From Micromonospora thermarum (GTDB taxonomy: Bacteria; Actinomycetota; Actinomycetes; Mycobacteriales; Micromonosporaceae): DNA of 64,000 bases. A program made the translations under genes and the position numbers. Every line of letters begins with the position of its first letter. The first letter of the stretch is position 1. The notes under the pieces were generated by a model. The model worked only from the letters and a program-made list of their open reading frames with translations, ran no database searches and was not told where the DNA came from. Shown here one piece after another: positions 60,993 to 64,000 of this stretch. The stretch spans positions 1-64,000 of the forward strand of contig NZ_JAATEO010000029.1 of NCBI RefSeq assembly GCF_012034245.1, given 5' to 3'.

Positions 60993-62105
60993 ATGTCCGA
61001 GATGCTGCGTGCCCCCGCCGAGGTCAAGTACGCCGACGAACTCGACTACCTGGAGTCGGTCGACGCCGACCCGAAGCCGTTCTCCTGGCGGCTCAGCCCG
61101 CGCATGGTCCGGCTGTTCATCCTCGGCTCGCAACGGGCCGACGGTCTGCAGCGGGAGATCCCGCAGAAGTGGTTCGGTGACCGCAGCTTCGTGGAACGCA
61201 GCATCGTGACCCTGGCATCCGACCGGGGTCTGCTGCTCATCGGCGACCCGGGCACCGGCAAGAGTTGGCTGGCCGAGCTGCTCGCCGCCGCGATCTGCCG
61301 CAACTCCACCCTCGTCGTGCAGGGCACCGCGGGCACCACCGAGGACCACATCAAGTACTCGTGGAACGTGTCCATGGTCATCGCCCGCGGGCAGTCCCGC
61401 GAGTCGATGATCCCGTCGCCGATCATGACCGCGATGGAGCAGGGCGTCATCGGCCGCTTCGAGGAGCTGACCCGCTCCACCAGCGACGTGCAGGACGCGC
61501 TCATCTCCATCCTGTCGGAGAAGTACGTCTCGATCCCCGAGCTGAACCACGACAACATCGTCTTCGCCAAGCCCGGCTTCTCGATCATCGCCACCGCAAA
61601 CAGCCGCGACCGGGGCGTCAACGACCTGTCGTCCGCGCTGAAGCGGCGGTTCAACTTCGTCCGCATCCCGGTGGTGACCAACAAGCGCAGCGAGGCCGAG
61701 ATCGTACGGTTCCGCACCGAGGAGCTGCTGCGCCGGCACCGCATCGAGCTGGAGGTGCCGCCCACCCTGCTGGACATCCTGCTGCAGAGCTTCGCCGACC
61801 TGCGCACCGCCGCCGCGGCGGCGACCAGCGACGACGAGAAGCTCGAGTCGGCGCTGTCCACCGCAGAGCAGATCGGCGTGCTCGAGGACGCCATCCTGCA
61901 CAGCCAGTTCTTCGGCGACCGGACGCTGCGCGCCGAGACCCTGGCCGGATCGCTGATGGGGTCGCTGGCCCGGCGCAGCCCGGAGGACCTGGCGATCCTC
62001 AACAAGTACCTGCACGGGGTGGTGGAACCCCGGGCGAAGCAGGACGGCGGCGGCTGGGAGGGCTTCCTCGACGGCGGCCGGCAGGCGATCGCCGCCCTGT
62101 CATGA
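60993..62105 (+). CDS. MoxR-family AAA+ ATPase
   Basis: 370 aa from ATG 60993 (AGGAG upstream). Walker A LLLIGDPGTGKSWLAEL; sensor and second region FSIIATANSRDRGVNDL and ALKRRFNFVRIPVV. MoxR ATPases act as chaperones that remodel or load metal on targets with VWA partners. Between VWA and DUF5682 genes, overlapping the latter (ATGA). Confidence 0.93.
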   Translation: MSEMLRAPAEVKYADELDYLESVDADPKPFSWRLSPRMVRLFILGSQRADGLQREIPQKWFGDRSFVERSIVTLASDRGLLLIGDPGTGKSWLAELLAAAICRNSTLVVQGTAGTTEDHIKYSWNVSMVIARGQSRESMIPSPIMTAMEQGVIGRFEELTRSTSDVQDALISILSEKYVSIPELNHDNIVFAKPGFSIIATANSRDRGVNDLSSALKRRFNFVRIPVVTNKRSEAEIVRFRTEELLRRHRIELEVPPTLLDILLQSFADLRTAAAAATSDDEKLESALSTAEQIGVLEDAILHSQFFGDRTLRAETLAGSLMGSLARRSPEDLAILNKYLHGVVEPRAKQDGGGWEGFLDGGRQAIAALS

Positions 62106-64000
62106 CCGCCCCCGCCCCGGCAGGCCCGTTCGCTGCCCTGCGCCAGCAGCTCACCGACGCGGCCGTTGCCTTCGCCGAGTCCGCCGACGCGCTCGCCGGC
62201 ATCCTCGCCGGCATGGTCGACGACGTCGACCGGGCCCTCGCCGTGCCGCTGGAGATCTTCCCGGTGTGCCACCACTCGCCAGCCTCGGCGCTGGCGATGG
62301 TGCGCCGGCTGCGCGAGAAGCGGCCCCGGGTGATCTACCTGGAGCTCTGCGAGGACCTGCAGCCGCTGCTGGGCGAGCTGCGCAACTGCCGGCTCCCGGT
62401 GGCGGTGCAGGCGTTCGCCTCCGAGCTGGACGGCCACCCGAGCGAGTGGAGCCCGCTCAGCGTCGTCGCGCCGATCACCGAGGCCTCCGCCGAGTACCAG
62501 GCCATCGCGTACGCCCTGGACACGCCCGGGGTCGAGCTGGTCCTGGTGGACCGCTCCACCGACCACGTCTTTCAGTGGCTGCCCCGCGACCGGCCCCGGC
62601 CGGACGGCCGGGAAGCCGAGACCGGTACGGACGCCGACGACGCCGCTCTGCACGGCAACGCGGTCGCCGTGGAGATCGGCGACCTGCGCCCCGGCTTCGC
62701 CGAACTGGAGGCGTACCTGCTGCACCATGGCAAGGTGCGCCACTGGTCGGAGTGGTGGGACCAGTACGTCGAACAGCCGCTCGCCGCCGCCGACCACGAC
62801 ACCTACCGCCAGGTGATGGTGCTCATCGGCAGCCTGTTCCGCCGGCTGCGCCCCGCCATCCCCGAACGCTTCGAGCGCGACGAGGACCGCGAGCGGTACA
62901 TGTGGACGCGCATGCGCGAACACCTCACCACCTCCGGCGTCGATCCCAGCGACTGCCTCTACGTCTGTGGCGCCTTCCACGCCGCCAGCCACGTCGAGCA
63001 GTTCGGCCTCGCCACCGACGCGCCCGCCTACGAGATCAGCCCCCGCACCGGCACCCGATGGCACTACGGGCTCATCCCGTCCAGCCACTCCGCCATCGAG
63101 GCCCAGTTCGGCCTCGCCCCCGGCTCGGTCTCCATCGCCGCGGCGACCTGGACGAAGGCGCTGACCCGCTCCGGCCTGACCCCGTACCGGCTCGACGGGC
63201 AGCGCGGCACCCGCCCCCGCTCCCGCAGGGCCGCCGGCGGCGGCGTCACACCCACCACCGGCGTCACCGACCGGCTCTCCGGGTTCCTCGCCGCACCACC
63301 CGAGCCCGGCGGCCTCGACGAGGCGGAGCTGCGCGGCTGGTGCGTCGACATCGTCCGGCTCGCCCGCCGCAACGGCTACCTTGCCAGCACGGCCGACGCG
63401 ATCGCCGTCTTCGAGACCGCGATCCTCCTCGCCGGGCTGCGTAACCGGGCCCGCCCCACCCCGTACGACTTCGCCGACGCCGCGGTCACCTGCATCGAGA
63501 AGGACGTCGTCCCCGGCCGGCGGGACATCCGCCGGCTCTGCGAGATCCTGCTCGGCGGCGACCGGGTCGGCCAGGTCGGCTACGAAGCACTCCCGCCACT
63601 GGCCCGCGACGTCCTCGACCGCCTCCGCCCGCTCGGCCTGGACCTGGAGAAACGCACTGTCCAGCGGGCCCTGCTCGACCTGCACGCCGACCCCCGGCTG
63701 GCGCCCTGCTCGGACCTGCTGTGGATGCTGCGGCACCTGCTCCCACCAGACGCGGTCCGTCCGATCATGGGGGAGCGGCGGCTGGGACACCGCTCCGTTC
63801 AGGAGAGCTGGGACGTCGCCCTCGGCCGCAACCAGCGGGCCCTGATCGAGCTGGGCTACGAGGGCGTCACCGTGGAGCAGGTGCTGGAGCAGCGGCTACG
63901 TCGGGCGGTCCGCGGCCCGCAGGCCACCGCGGCCGGCGCCCTCGCGGCCGTCGAGGACGCCATCCGGCTACTCGACAGCCCTCGCCTGGTCGACGAACTC
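62102..64000 (+). CDS. DUF5682 family protein (partial, runs off right edge)
   Basis: 633 codons visible without a stop. FPVCHHSPASALAMVRRL and RPRVIYLELCEDLQPLL are the characteristic N-terminal segment of DUF5682; YVCGAFHAASHVEQFGL follows near residue 300. Family members always travel with VWA and MoxR genes and are of unknown activity, sometimes listed among suspected conflict or defence components. Full length is usually 700-850 aa, so the end lies a little past the window. Confidence 0.88.
   Translation, partial: MTAPAPAGPFAALRQQLTDAAVAFAESADALAGILAGMVDDVDRALAVPLEIFPVCHHSPASALAMVRRLREKRPRVIYLELCEDLQPLLGELRNCRLPVAVQAFASELDGHPSEWSPLSVVAPITEASAEYQAIAYALDTPGVELVLVDRSTDHVFQWLPRDRPRPDGREAETGTDADDAALHGNAVAVEIGDLRPGFAELEAYLLHHGKVRHWSEWWDQYVEQPLAAADHDTYRQVMVLIGSLFRRLRPAIPERFERDEDRERYMWTRMREHLTTSGVDPSDCLYVCGAFHAASHVEQFGLATDAPAYEISPRTGTRWHYGLIPSSHSAIEAQFGLAPGSVSIAAATWTKALTRSGLTPYRLDGQRGTRPRSRRAAGGGVTPTTGVTDRLSGFLAAPPEPGGLDEAELRGWCVDIVRLARRNGYLASTADAIAVFETAILLAGLRNRARPTPYDFADAAVTCIEKDVVPGRRDIRRLCEILLGGDRVGQVGYEALPPLARDVLDRLRPLGLDLEKRTVQRALLDLHADPRLAPCSDLLWMLRHLLPPDAVRPIMGERRLGHRSVQESWDVALGRNQRALIELGYEGVTVEQVLEQRLRRAVRGPQATAAGALAAVEDAIRLLDSPRLVDEL

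Noticed and set aside
61046..63790. 914-codon minus-strand frame
   Set aside because: Antisense of the MoxR and DUF5682 genes; Gly/Val/Arg low-complexity translation, no domain.

Overview
The window is very GC-rich, uses GTG starts freely and packs genes into overlapping ATGA/GTGA operons. With DUF5753/DUF397 pairs, a DUF2637 spread protein, a Replic_Relax protein and an RsbR-S-T stressosome operon, this points to a filamentous actinomycete, most likely Micromonosporaceae (Micromonospora-like). Assignments rest on reading translations and motifs by eye; no search was run.

Layout. 1-3416: the 5' part of a membrane-anchored TPR/PIN-domain protein that runs off the left edge. 3417-5188: IS481 debris and hairpins. 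5189-8259: actinomycete plasmid/ICE-type genes (DUF2637, Replic_Relax, small proteins). 8516-13735: a leftward operon of radical SAM enzyme, two exonuclease-like paralogues, P-loop kinase, NUDIX hydrolase, HTH protein and three small Cys-motif proteins, next to a rightward DUF5753 regulator/DUF397 pair. 15348-15610: a decayed DUF2637 remnant. 15730-24118: a complete type I-C CRISPR-Cas locus (cas3, then cas5c-cas8c-cas7-cas4-cas1-cas2). 24244-35032: one array of about 146 repeats, clean at the cas2 end and decaying at the far end. 35208-39078: a leftward operon of NrtR-like NUDIX regulator, nucleosidase with an amyloid-type motif, and a membrane protein with the same motif. 39164: a truncated DinB-like gene marks the probable edge between accessory island and core chromosome. 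39588-54106: ordinary chromosomal genes (AraC regulator, rsb operon, MFS/GntR pair, mscL, PP2C, Eis-like acetyltransferase and others). 54778-56221: an IS701-type element with a CTAG duplication. 56231-57132: a PD-(D/E)XK-like gene pair. 57738-64000: a SWIM/DUF5691/VWA/MoxR/DUF5682 operon, cut by the right edge.

Main discovery. The cas3-cas5c gap (18004-18768) holds what looks like a CRISPR-guided regulatory or toxin-antitoxin module of the CreTA/CreR kind. It has a single pseudo-repeat with the exact 11-nt crRNA tag and a compensatory hairpin (18502-18533). This is followed by a pseudo-spacer whose first 12 nt match a site 100 bp upstream at 11 of 12 positions. The only mismatch is at position 6, the base that type I effectors flip out, and the site has a TTC PAM, the usual I-C motif. 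The site sits between a rightward promoter (for the crRNA-like RNA) and a consensus leftward promoter driving a 67-aa hydrophobic protein. Intact Cascade would therefore keep this locus silent; loss of Cascade would release it. A second candidate system is the amyloid-motif operon at 35208-39078, directly beyond the array.
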